A stretch of 64,000 bases of DNA. Source: Arthrobacter sp. H35-D1. GTDB lineage: Bacteria; Actinomycetota; Actinomycetes; Actinomycetales; Micrococcaceae. Shown piece by piece: positions 54,917 through 63,253 of the stretch (positions are counted from its first letter, which is position 1; each line of letters starts with the position of its first letter). Made by a program: the position numbers and the translations under genes. A model generated the notes under the pieces. The model did not search any database. It had not been told where the DNA came from and saw only the letters and a program-made list of their open reading frames with translations. The DNA lies in contig NZ_JASISP010000007.1 in the NCBI RefSeq assembly GCF_030063185.1, positions 87,599 through 151,598 of the forward strand, given 5' to 3'.

Positions 54917-55105
54917 CTAGATGACAGGCGGCGGCGGCGGGACAAATGGGTCCGGGTGCTGGGGATTGAAGGGTTCCGGAACGGGCGGCACGGGCTCGTT
55001 GGGCTCGCGGGGTTCGGTGGGATCCGCGGGGGAATCGGGATGGGGCGTTGCAGGAGACGGTTCCGGAACGAACGGCTCCGGCTCGACGGGCTTGTGCTCA
55101 TTCAT
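54917..55105 (-). CDS. Proline-rich 62-residue protein
   Basis: A small protein of 62 residues made largely of Pro, Glu, Asp and Val (PEPFVPEPSPATPHPDS, then PEPFNPQHPDPFVPPPPPVI), with the unit P-x-P-F-x-P repeated three times. AAAGGTC lies before the ATG. It has no signal peptide or hydrophobic segment. It appears to be an intrinsically disordered stress-region protein; I am not certain it is expressed. Confidence 0.5.
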   Translation of the reverse strand: MNEHKPVEPEPFVPEPSPATPHPDSPADPTEPREPNEPVPPVPEPFNPQHPDPFVPPPPPVI

Positions 55106-55532
55106 GTCTGAGACCTTTCGTTGGCGGCTCATGCTCATGGCCAACCGCGGCAGGAACCGCGTGGGGCGTGTTCCGTCGGCAAGGCTGGTCTGTCAATTGA
55201 CATGCTAGCGAGCCGACGGCGGTGCGTCCACAACTTCACGAACGGCCGCCAAGTCCAACGGTACCCACGACGTCGGACAGTGCCGGGCAAGCCGTACGGC
55301 ACCAGCCAAATGGAAGAACCTTCCCCGGGCCCTTGTGGTTCGGCAGCGACGGATAGTTTGGCCGTTTGGAGCATGGATATTCTCTCCAGACCTCGGTAAA
55401 ATCAGAACTGGCGGATGAAGCGGCCATCGGTCTGTGGAACACCTAGTGCAAGTGCAGCTGCGGTGACATGTGGCAGCTCGGCACCCATCGGGAGTCTCAC
55501 GTTTTTCCCAACGCCAGCGCGGAGGTTTAACC
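55106..55532. other. Intergenic region without recognisable gene
   Basis: About 430 bases between the proline-rich ORF and the DUF892 gene. Short overlapping frames on both strands show no similarity I recognise. A TTGACA hexamer at 55197-55202 lacks a matching -10 box. Confidence 0.45.
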
Positions 55533-56120
55533 ATGTTTGAACACTTCACCACTCTTCAGGAAATCTTCCACTACAAGCTTGGCTCGGCCCTGACCATGGA
55601 ATACGATTCCTTGGACATGCTCGAAGACATGGAAAATGCTGTCATGCGAAGCGATCTCAAGGAGCTTTTCCATGGTCACGCCGCTGAAACGCGGCGGCAA
55701 ATTGAGAACTTGCACAACTGTTTCGCCCTGCTGGGCGAAGAAGTGCACCGGCAGTCTTCGCCCACCACCAAGGGTCTGACAAAGGAAGCCAAGTCCATCA
55801 TTGGCAAGACGGACAACATGCTCGTGGACGCCGTCGTGCTTGCAGGGGCGCTGGAAGCCGAACACCATGCGACGGCCGTGTACGAAGCCCTCCTCATCCT
55901 CACCAAGGCCAGTGGCGCAACAGGCGTCGCCGAACTGCTGAGTGAAAACCTGGAGCAGCAAAAAGCCACCATAGAGAAAATCAAGGCCGCACTCCACTGG
56001 ATCGCCAGAGCTGATGCCGAGGACCAGGAATCCCGGACGGAAGAAGAAGCGGAGCAAGCGGAGAAGGCTTCCAAGCCTGTGGTCCCAGTGCCGGGATACC
56101 TTCCACCGGGCACGATTTAG
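55533..56120 (+). CDS. DUF892 (YciE/YciF-like) ferritin-fold protein
   Basis: A 195-residue helical protein. LQEIFHYKLGSALTMEYDSLDMLEDM and LKELFHGHAAETRRQIENLH are the first pair of helices with acidic and histidine ligands of the YciF family. A second pair follows (LAGALEAEHHATAVYEALL). The last 40 residues are a charged, disordered tail. GGAGG precedes the ATG. YciF-like proteins are induced by osmotic or general stress and likely bind a di-metal centre. Confidence 0.82.
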   Translation: MFEHFTTLQEIFHYKLGSALTMEYDSLDMLEDMENAVMRSDLKELFHGHAAETRRQIENLHNCFALLGEEVHRQSSPTTKGLTKEAKSIIGKTDNMLVDAVVLAGALEAEHHATAVYEALLILTKASGATGVAELLSENLEQQKATIEKIKAALHWIARADAEDQESRTEEEAEQAEKASKPVVPVPGYLPPGTI

Positions 56121-56170
56121 CAGGGCAGGCTCGCACCTGCCACCAAGGGACAAGGAAACAGGAGGCCAGG

Positions 56171-56374
56171 ATGAAATTCTCAGTGGGCGACCATGTGAAG
56201 TGGAACTCGGAGGCCGGGATGGTCAAAGGGAAGATCACCAAGGTCCACACATCCGACGTCGATTACAAGGGCCACACCCGACGCTGCAGCGAAGATGAGC
56301 CGCAATACGAAATCAAGAGTGACAAGACAGAGCACATCGCAATGCACAAGGGTTCGGCCCTGCATAAAATCTAG
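56171..56374 (+). CDS. DUF2945 (hypervirulence-associated TUDOR-like) protein
   Basis: A 67-residue small beta protein. VGDHVKWNSEAGMVKGKI and YEIKSDKTEHIAMHKGSAL are the DUF2945 pattern, often called HVA1. The ATG follows CAGGAGG. Its role is unknown; the fold suggests protein or nucleic-acid binding. It forms an apparent transcript with DUF892 upstream and DUF7218-like downstream. Confidence 0.88.
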   Translation: MKFSVGDHVKWNSEAGMVKGKITKVHTSDVDYKGHTRRCSEDEPQYEIKSDKTEHIAMHKGSALHKI

Positions 56375-56440
56375 GCGGCTCGGGACGTGTGCGCGGACTG
56401 TTGCCCTGCCGGATCGCCAACAACCACGAAAGGAGGTTTC

Positions 56441-56719
56441 ATGCCCAAGACCGACAATCCGAGGGACAACCCGAGCCTGAAAGATCCTGAGATGTATGAA
56501 GCGCTGCGGGACGATGGCGCATCGCCACAAAAGGCGGCCAGAATCTCCAACGCTGCGGCAAAAGAAGGCGGAGCTTCAGTGGGTCGCAAGGGAGGCAAGT
56601 CCGGCTCCTATGAGGACTGGACAGTGCCGGAGCTGAAGGCGAAAGCCAAGGAGATCGGGCTCAAGGGCTACTCGACACAACGCAAGAACGAATTGATCCG
56701 GTCGTTGCGCAACTCGTAA
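56441..56719 (+). CDS. DUF7218 / Rho-N-terminal-like small protein
   Basis: A 92-residue protein. The N-terminal half (NPSLKDPEMYEALRDDGASP, then KAARISNAAA) is the part shared by many actinobacterial small proteins; the C-terminal half (YEDWTVPELKAKAKEIGLKG, then YSTQRKNELIRSLR) is a Rho-termination-factor N-terminal/SAP-like helix pair that can bind nucleic acid. Strong AGGAGG precedes the ATG. Stress context; precise function unknown. Confidence 0.82.
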   Translation: MPKTDNPRDNPSLKDPEMYEALRDDGASPQKAARISNAAAKEGGASVGRKGGKSGSYEDWTVPELKAKAKEIGLKGYSTQRKNELIRSLRNS

Positions 56720-56862
56720 GATCCCCAACGGGCGGCAGTTCCCAACGCTCCTTGCCACATCCTCTTGTCGCTCCTGCAAGGGAGTGGAAGCGCTCGTCGG
56801 CTGGACGCATGTAGGGACGGAGACGGTTCCTGACATGAATGAATCCCCAATGTCGCGGCGAA

Positions 56863-58056
56863 TCATGTGGGTGACGGGCTGCTGCCCGGCTTTGCCTCCG
56901 GAACGGTCGCAGTCGGCTGACTGGCGGCATCCGGTTGTCCCTGATCCGGCGGCATCCCATCCGGTGGTGTTGTTTCGTCACGGCCCGTCCACGTCTTGAT
57001 GATGGACCAGGCAACGGCTGTCAGGGGTACTGCCAGCAGGGCACCGACCAGTCCCGCCAAGGTTGTCCCGGCGGCCAGGGCAAGCAGGATGACAAGACCG
57101 TGGATGCGCAAGACCTTGCCCATCAGCAACGGCTGGAGGACATGGTGTTCGAGTTGGTTTGCGCCCACCAGAACCACGAGAACAACCAGTGCCGGGACCG
57201 GGCCGTTGAAGACCAACGCCACCACAACGGCCGATGTTCCGGCGGCCGTGGCACCGATAATCGGGATGAAGCCGCCGATGAACACGAATATGGCCAACGG
57301 CAGCGCCAAGGGTACGCGCATTATCGCCAGGGCCAATCCGATCACCAGTGCATCCGTCAGTGCAATCAACGCCGTCCCGCGGACATACCCACCCAACACG
57401 AGGGTTCCATGCTCCGCTGCAACATGTGCCTTCCTGCGCTGCCCTTCAGGAAGGAAGCCGAAAAGAAAGTTGCGTATTCTTGCTCCGTCCTTCAGGAAGA
57501 AGAAGAGGATGACCGCCATGAGGACAGCTCCAACAGCAACTTCACCGACAACGCGGAGACCTGTCAAGGCTTCAGAACCAAAGGTGGTGCTCAAGATGAA
57601 TTTTTGCAAGGCGTCGCGCAAGGAACTGATCTGCGCGTCACTAACAGGAATGGGGCCGTGGTTGAGGAGCTTGTGCAACCGGTCGACGCCTTTGTCGGCT
57701 TGAACCGCAAGTCCGTTGGACTGCGACTGAATGAGAAAAACGACCCCAACCACGACGCCGCCGAACACTGCCAAGATGGCGACGAAGGAGGTAAGCACAG
57801 CCAATGCCTGCGGCCAATGGTGCCTGCCCAGCCAATGGACCAATGGACCGATCGCCGACGCCAGGATCAGTGCCAGGAGCACAGGCGTGACAACCAACGG
57901 AACTCGCGTAACGGCCCATATGACCACCGCTGCGAGTGTGATGATCAAGAGAGCCTGTACAGCACGAATAGCCGACCGGCCCAGCCTGTCGCCCCATATC
58001 ACCGGCAGTCCGTGAGCCAAGTTCTTGGCGCGGCTCTTTTCGGATTGTTCCGTCAT
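56863..58056 (-). CDS. AI-2E family transporter
   Basis: A 397-residue PerM/AI-2E-type membrane protein with seven to eight helices. VIRVP-like loop LAIMRVPLALPLAIFVFIGG and FIPIIGATAAGTSAVVVALV are the family core, and LGGYVRGTALIALTDALVIG is the amphipathic segment before it. A Pro/Gly-rich tail follows. Second member in the window beside 27130. Substrate unknown; the link to the LuxS product is only a possibility. Confidence 0.85.
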   Translation of the reverse strand: MTEQSEKSRAKNLAHGLPVIWGDRLGRSAIRAVQALLIITLAAVVIWAVTRVPLVVTPVLLALILASAIGPLVHWLGRHHWPQALAVLTSFVAILAVFGGVVVGVVFLIQSQSNGLAVQADKGVDRLHKLLNHGPIPVSDAQISSLRDALQKFILSTTFGSEALTGLRVVGEVAVGAVLMAVILFFFLKDGARIRNFLFGFLPEGQRRKAHVAAEHGTLVLGGYVRGTALIALTDALVIGLALAIMRVPLALPLAIFVFIGGFIPIIGATAAGTSAVVVALVFNGPVPALVVLVVLVGANQLEHHVLQPLLMGKVLRIHGLVILLALAAGTTLAGLVGALLAVPLTAVAWSIIKTWTGRDETTPPDGMPPDQGQPDAASQPTATVPEAKPGSSPSPT

Positions 58057-58644
58057 GCGTGCCCTCCCAAGCAGTCGCTCCCAGTTTGCGCCATGGTTCC
58101 GAGCGTTGCAATGGGCAGCTCTTCTGCGGAGTCGAGAGCTGCACTAACGCAACGGGAAGTTTTACGTTGAAGGCGCCGGGGTGAAATAGCTCGATCCCAA
58201 AAGATGACCAGCAGACCTCGCAGACGCGCGATGGTAGGGGAGGGAGGGTTTTCGAAGGGGCGATTTTGCTGGTGTCGGTCATGGCGAGTCCTTGACCGTC
58301 GGAGAGGTCCATCTTCTCTGCAGTGCGAGAAGAAGTGGGCATCTAGGTACCCAGCAAATCCGCCTGCTCGACTCGAGGCTAAATTTGTCAGTGCAAGATT
58401 TTCCGGTCCACGGAAATATGCCAAGATCGTCCCGGACTCAAAGTGAGACGAATCGGCATCCAATACTCCGGCTCCCACGTCTTCCGGGCGCTAGCCATCC
58501 AGCAGGCACAGCACGGGTGTTGGGATACAGGCGGCGAACAACTGCTCCGCTTCGTGCACGGGCAAGCTGGGTCGGTTGGACGCCCTGAATGGTCGCGAAC
58601 GCAATGTCTGCGGACACGATGCAAGGCACATGGGAGCATCAGTG
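58057..58644. other. Upstream region without recognisable gene
   Basis: About 590 bases between the AI-2E family gene and the GAF-ANTAR remnant. Several overlapping open frames exist on both strands, but none has a good ribosome site or known motif. It may hold the promoter of the AI-2E gene and further decayed sequence. Confidence 0.4.
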
Positions 58645-59191
58645 ATGACAGCGGGAGTTTCTGGCGGTGGATCATCGCGAGAGAACCTGACCCGGCCGCA
58701 ATTCGGGTTGATGCAGGCAACTGTCGGTATTCAAGGCGAACTCTCCGTTGCGGAAGAACTTCAGGATTTGGTTCTGGACAATGCCGACGTGGGCCGCCTT
58801 CTTTTGGAACTGTCCGAGTACTCTTCAGCCGTGGCGTCCAAGGATGCTTCGCTGTCCTCGGACCGCGCGGTGGCCGTGTCTCGACGGCGTCGTGCGTTGA
58901 CAGGCGCTGGAGATACCAAGCGATCCCGGAGCCTCCATGAGATTCGGGGAAGAATTGGGCAAGGTCCCTGTCTGACTGCGGTGGAGGGTTCGCGGACGGC
59001 AGTGATGGCGGAGACGGCCACGGACTCACGGTGGCCGGAGTCATCATGGCCCAGCTGCGAAGCTCACAGGATGCTGCCTGCGGGGTGCTCAGCCGTGCCG
59101 CATCAGCCTGAACCAGAAGCTGCGGATCGTTGCCCATCAAGTGCTAGCACAGTTGAGCGAGGAGACCGTGGAAACGCACTTTGACGAGTAA
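58645..59191 (+). pseudogene. GAF-ANTAR transcription antiterminator regulator, frameshifted
   Basis: The N-terminal frame reads VAEELQDLVLDNADVGRLLLEL (split here over a run of the GAF domain start) and RSLHEIRGRIGQGPCLTAVE, the conserved GAF segment of actinobacterial GAF-ANTAR proteins. The ANTAR domain is in another frame: GVIMAQLRSSQDAACGVLSRAAS at about 59035-59105, then after one more shift LNQKLRIVAHQVLAQLSEET to a TAA at 59189. Part of the GAF core is missing. Intact members are about 240 residues and bind nascent RNA. This copy is dead. Confidence 0.7.
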
Positions 59192-59227
59192 TTCTCGCCA
59201 CCAGCCATCGCGGGCTCGACGAACACG

Positions 59228-59650
59228 CTAGTCCGACGGGGGGCGGCGTCGTTGCTTCTTCGTGGCAGAGCGTTGTTCCTTGGCGGCCCTGTGACGCATC
59301 TTCGAGCCACGCGAAGGCTTGGACTTGCGTCGCGGTGCAGAACTGGGGGCAAGGCCCGAGCCAACGAGGTCGGCCAGCCTGGCCAGCGCAATCTCGCGGT
59401 TGCGAAGCTGCGAGCGCTGTTCGGAGGCGGCGATAGTGATGGTACCGTCGATCAGACGGCGTTCAAGCCTGTCCTGCAGCAAGGTTTTCTGTTCTTCGCT
59501 GAGGACTGTGGAAGTGTCTATGTTCCATGAAACCTCGGCCCGGCTGTCCGAGGTGTTTACATGCTGCCCGCCCGGCCCCGAGGACCGGGAAAATCGCCAG
59601 TGGAGTTCGGAGGCGGGTACCGTGAGCGTCGGCGAAACCTCAAGATCCAT
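59228..59650 (-). CDS. arfB: Peptidyl-tRNA hydrolase ArfB (YaeJ), ribosome rescue factor
   Basis: A 140-residue single-domain release factor. The catalytic Gly-Gly-Gln is at residues 27-29 in SGPGGQHVNTSDSRAEV, and the C-terminus is a basic tail (PRRKSKPSRGSKMRHRAAKE) that enters the mRNA channel of stalled ribosomes. It hydrolyses peptidyl-tRNA on non-stop complexes. ATG 59650 gives the normal length; an upstream extension is open but not family-like. It is divergent from the MocR-type gene. Confidence 0.93.
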   Translation of the reverse strand: MDLEVSPTLTVPASELHWRFSRSSGPGGQHVNTSDSRAEVSWNIDTSTVLSEEQKTLLQDRLERRLIDGTITIAASEQRSQLRNREIALARLADLVGSGLAPSSAPRRKSKPSRGSKMRHRAAKEQRSATKKQRRRPPSD

Positions 59651-59716
59651 GGAACAAGCATGCCACGAACCGTGCTGCCGGGTTTTTGGCCCAAGATTCC
59701 CGCAGCTCAATCCGTG

Positions 59717-59754
59717 GTAACACTTTTGACACAAAGATTGTAACGTTATCAAAT
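59717..59754 (+). promoter_or_regulatory. Promoter with GTAAC direct repeats before the MocR-type gene
   Basis: TTGACA at 59726-59731 is a perfect -35 hexamer; an AT-rich stretch (TATCAAAT, about 59747-59754) supplies the -10. GTAAC occurs at 59717-59721 and 59740-59744 as direct repeats 23 bases apart, the second inside the palindrome TAACGTTA (59741-59748). MocR regulators such as GabR and PdxR bind direct repeats around such a promoter, so autoregulation is likely. The -10 box lies within 15 bases of the ATG, implying a leaderless or near-leaderless transcript. Confidence 0.55.
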
Positions 59755-59760
59755 AATTAC

Positions 59761-61143
59761 ATGACCATTGATAGCAGGGCCGCTTCCATTGCCCGCACCC
59801 TCCAGCAGCAGGCTGGCGCCATGCGGGTGGGGGAGAAGCTGCCCTCGGTCCGGGAGCTGACCCGTACCCATGGGGCCAGTGCAGCCACCATCTCCCAAGC
59901 CATCACCTCGCTGTCGGCACTCGGCGTCTTGCGTGCAGAACCCGGACGCGGCACCTTCGTTGCCAGCAGGGGGAGCGAGCCGGCCCCGGAGCCTGACTAT
60001 GCTTGGCAATCCTCGGCCTTGGGCCGCACCCGCGTCGATGCGAATCGAGCCGGCAGGGTCGGCGGCGACGGTGCGGCCGGTCAAGTGCAGTTGTCTTGGG
60101 GCTACTTGGCGCCGGAACTGCAACCCTTTGATGAATTGCGCACGCTGGGGGCCCGCTGTGCCAAAAGCCACCGGGCCTGGACCATGGCCCCGCCTATGGG
60201 CCTGGAAGAACTGCGGCAGGCCTTTGCCGCCGGTTTCGATGCAGAAGCCGAAGATATGCTCATCATGCCCGGCGGGCAGCAGTCGCTGGTCTTTGCCATG
60301 CGTACCCTGGCCGACCCTGGAACCACCGTCATTACCGAGAGCCCCAGCTACCCGGGCGCCACGCTGGCAGCCCAGGCCGCCGGGCTCGGCATAGCGGCCG
60401 TGCCGTCCGATGCACACGGCATCCTTCCCGAACAGCTTGCAGAAGCCCTGGAGCGCACCCGCGCGAAGCTCATCTACCTCCAGCCCTGCTATGCGAATCC
60501 GACCGGTGCCATTCTTAGTCAGGATCGCCGCATCGAAGTTCTTGCCTTGGCCAAGCGATATGGGGCTTTCATCATCGAAGATGACTGGGCCAGGCATCTC
60601 TCCTTGGACGGCCGGCCGCCGCCGCCCCTGTTCACACAAGACCCGGACGGGCACGTGATCTCTATCGCGACCCTCACCAAGCCGGCAGCACCCGGCCTGC
60701 GCATCGGCGCTTTGGCCGCCCGCGGCCCGGCCGGCGAGCGGTTGCGCACCGCCCGCGTCGCCGATGACATGTGTGTGCCCCCATTGACTCAGGAGATCGC
60801 CTTGGGCCTGCTGACGTCCGGGGCCTGGCCGAGGCACGTCAAGCGTCTTCGAACAGGGCTTCGCGAGCGGCGTGATGCCATGGTCGCCGAAGTCGGCGCA
60901 GCGCTGCCGGGGGCGCGGGTGTCCACGGTCCCCACGGGCGGCATCCACCTGTGGGTGCGTCTTCCCGACGGCAGCAACACCACAGCTCTCACCGCGGCCG
61001 CCCAGGCAGTCGGGGTGCTGATAGGAGATGGCAGGCACTATTATGTGGACGAACCGCCGGCCCCGCACGTGCGGCTTACCTATAGTGCCGCCTCAATTGT
61101 ACAAATCCAAGCGGGTGTACGCCGCATCGCCACGCTGCTCTAA
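59761..61143 (+). CDS. MocR-type regulator: GntR winged helix fused to aminotransferase fold
   Basis: A 460-residue fusion. Residues about 1-70 form a GntR winged helix (GEKLPSVRELTRTHGASAAT and SALGVLRAEPGRGTFVA). The rest is a PLP fold-type-I domain: GGQQSLVFAMRTL, ESPSYPGATLAAQAAG, CYANPTGAILSQDRR and the PLP lysine in ATLTKPAAPGLRIGAL. Such regulators sense amino acids, GABA or PLP. There is no Shine-Dalgarno sequence before the ATG. Adjacent genes are not vitamin B6 genes, so the target is unknown. Confidence 0.9.
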   Translation: MTIDSRAASIARTLQQQAGAMRVGEKLPSVRELTRTHGASAATISQAITSLSALGVLRAEPGRGTFVASRGSEPAPEPDYAWQSSALGRTRVDANRAGRVGGDGAAGQVQLSWGYLAPELQPFDELRTLGARCAKSHRAWTMAPPMGLEELRQAFAAGFDAEAEDMLIMPGGQQSLVFAMRTLADPGTTVITESPSYPGATLAAQAAGLGIAAVPSDAHGILPEQLAEALERTRAKLIYLQPCYANPTGAILSQDRRIEVLALAKRYGAFIIEDDWARHLSLDGRPPPPLFTQDPDGHVISIATLTKPAAPGLRIGALAARGPAGERLRTARVADDMCVPPLTQEIALGLLTSGAWPRHVKRLRTGLRERRDAMVAEVGAALPGARVSTVPTGGIHLWVRLPDGSNTTALTAAAQAVGVLIGDGRHYYVDEPPAPHVRLTYSAASIVQIQAGVRRIATLL

Positions 61144-61278
61144 ATGTCCGAAAAATAGGTCTGCGCCCTGTCCACCCACGGCTGCCCTTGACGTTTCACC
61201 GGAGCCGGAGGAATCTGAAACTAGGCCACACTGTCGCAGGCCCGCGGGGGACCGCAGCGTGGCGGAGGAGAAATCATC

Positions 61279-62043
61279 ATGGCCAGAACCAATTCCCGGT
61301 ACGGATGGATCCGCGACCTTCCGGACCAACGCGATTTTCTCTTTGCCGCGCCCCACACCGTCCAGGCGAAGCTGCCTCCGGCCGTCGACCTCGTCCCAAA
61401 GTGCCCGCCCGTCTACGACCAGGGCCGCCTTGGTTCGTGCACAGGCAACGGCGTGGCCGGGGCCGTCCAGTTCGACGCACTCAAGGAGGACCTCGAGGAT
61501 ATCTCCGTTCCTTCGCGTCTTTTCATCTATTACAACGAACGCGTCATCGAAGGATCGGTTGACTCCGACGCCGGTGCGCAGATCCGCGACGGAATCAAAA
61601 CGGTTGCCGTCCTCGGGGTGTGCGATGAAGCCCTGTGGCCCTATGACATTACGAAGTTCACGGACAAGCCCCCGGCGACCTGCTACACGGCGGCCAAGAA
61701 GCAGCGCGCCATCGTCTACTCGCGTGCCGGTCAAACGCTCAGCCAGCTGAAGGGGTGTCTGGCTTCCGGGTATCCGATCGTGTTCGGCTTCTCGGTCTAC
61801 GACAGCTTTGAGAGCGCCGAAGTGGCCAGCACCGGGGTGGTTCCCATGCCTGCGGCGACTGAGAGCGTGCTGGGCGGGCATTGTGTGGTTGCCGTCGGTT
61901 ACGACGACGCCCAGCAGCGCTTCACTTTCCGCAATTCATGGGGCGAGAGTTGGGGAAATGCCGGCTACGGCACCATGCCGTACGCATACCTGCTCAGCAA
62001 TTCGCTGGCCAGCGACTTCTGGACGGTGAAGACCACCAGCTAG
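61279..62043 (+). CDS. Papain-like C1 family cysteine peptidase
   Basis: A 254-residue C1-type peptidase. The catalytic cysteine is Cys54 in YDQGRLGSCTGNGVAGAVQF, the histidine is in LGGHCVVAVGYDD near residue 200, and the asparagine in FRNSWGESWGNAGYG near residue 218. There is no signal peptide and no long inhibitory propeptide; the first 45 residues (GWIRDLPDQRDF) match the short 'D.RD' leader of bacterial cytosolic homologues. Upstream AGGAGAA lies before the ATG. Target protein unknown; these enzymes occur widely in actinobacteria without a defined role. Confidence 0.9.
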   Translation: MARTNSRYGWIRDLPDQRDFLFAAPHTVQAKLPPAVDLVPKCPPVYDQGRLGSCTGNGVAGAVQFDALKEDLEDISVPSRLFIYYNERVIEGSVDSDAGAQIRDGIKTVAVLGVCDEALWPYDITKFTDKPPATCYTAAKKQRAIVYSRAGQTLSQLKGCLASGYPIVFGFSVYDSFESAEVASTGVVPMPAATESVLGGHCVVAVGYDDAQQRFTFRNSWGESWGNAGYGTMPYAYLLSNSLASDFWTVKTTS

Positions 62044-62136
62044 GACCCAGACACCTCTGGAGAGTTTTCGGCAACAGGGGCATGATGGGAGGGACCAAGC
62101 AATATCTCCAGCATCCGACTAAGGAGTTGACCCGAC

Positions 62137-62241
62137 ATGGACATGATGGGATTGGTAATAGTTATTGCAGTCATTTTGTTTGTCACCATCGTGATGGGAT
62201 TCATTGCCACGTACGGCACCTACAAGAAACCCAACCACTAA
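62137..62241 (+). CDS. 34-residue single-helix membrane peptide
   Basis: A short ORF with an excellent ribosome site (AAGGAG at 62121-62126, ten bases ahead). The peptide has one helix (MGLVIVIAVILFVTIVMGFI) and a polar end TYGTYKKPNH. It lies 93 bases after the peptidase on the same strand. Composition and RBS argue for a real small membrane protein; there is no function to assign. Confidence 0.6.
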   Translation: MDMMGLVIVIAVILFVTIVMGFIATYGTYKKPNH

Positions 62242-62419
62242 CGGACACTTGGCCTGCTTGGGCGATGGCTCAGACGGCTCGGCACCGCGCGGCATGATGT
62301 GCGCGCCGTCGGGCCGTTGAGTTCTTTTTGTCTGCCGGCCGCGCGGATAGCTCAAGGTACAGGCGAGGTTCGGGCATAAATGGCCTCGAATCCACGAGTT
62401 GAGGAGCGAAAGTAGGGGC

Positions 62420-63070
62420 ATGGCGAAATCGTCGGATGGACAGTTGTGGGCCTTCGGGCATGGCGAGCGTGCCGTGCTAGCGGAAGATTTGAAAATCTTG
62501 GAGCCGCAGCAATGGCGGAGCGGGACACTGTGCGGGCAATGGGATGTGGAGCAAGTCGTCGCTCATCTCACCGCTGCTGGGAGTCTGAACCAATGGCAGT
62601 GGATGCGCAGCATGCTGCGCGCGCGCTTCCGGCCTGACGTGCACAACCAGCGGAGACTGGATGAACATCGAGGCACCACCCCAACCGAAACCCTGGACCT
62701 GTTTCGGCCCGTCATCAACAGCAGCATTGCGCCGTCGTCCCATACCCCTGCCTATTTGGGCGAAGTGATTGTGCACTCCCAGGACATCCGCCAACCTCTG
62801 GGGCTTCCCCATATGCCCAACATTGAGGCTCTGACCGTGGTCGCCGAGTTCTACGCACGGCGGAACTTCACGGTTTCCAGCCGCACACATGCTGCTGGAC
62901 TGCAGCTCAAAGCCGATGATGGACCTTTCGCGGCAGGTGATGGTCCGCTGGTGACAGGGTCGACTTTGGCATTGGTAATGGCGATGGCCGGACGGGTTCC
63001 CCATGTTCGGGAGCTGGAAGGCACGGGCGTTCCAATGCTGCGATCGCGCATAGACAAACCCTCCCGCTGA
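62420..63070 (+). CDS. DinB-like / maleylpyruvate isomerase family protein
   Basis: A 216-residue protein of the mycothiol-dependent maleylpyruvate isomerase N-terminal (DinB-like, TIGR03083) group. The core helices are CGQWDVEQVVAHLTAAGSLN, which carries the expected metal-ligand His, and PAYLGEVIVHSQDIRQPLGL with the second His and Asp. Members use mycothiol in isomerisation or detoxification. The ATG follows a G-rich stretch (GTAGGGGC). Substrate unknown. Confidence 0.8.
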   Translation: MAKSSDGQLWAFGHGERAVLAEDLKILEPQQWRSGTLCGQWDVEQVVAHLTAAGSLNQWQWMRSMLRARFRPDVHNQRRLDEHRGTTPTETLDLFRPVINSSIAPSSHTPAYLGEVIVHSQDIRQPLGLPHMPNIEALTVVAEFYARRNFTVSSRTHAAGLQLKADDGPFAAGDGPLVTGSTLALVMAMAGRVPHVRELEGTGVPMLRSRIDKPSR

Positions 63071-63253
63071 ACAGCGCTGGCATTGACATGACAATCCAGT
63101 TGCCTATCATGCATGTTCACCCCGGAAGGAAAGATCGACACCGTCGTGCTCCACTTCCCGAACTGTGCCCCTTGTCCTCATGGTTCCCAAGGCAGTGCGG
63201 TCAGCCGTTGGTCAGTTCAGGTGGATGTCAGTGGGGTCTTTTAGAATGGGTGT

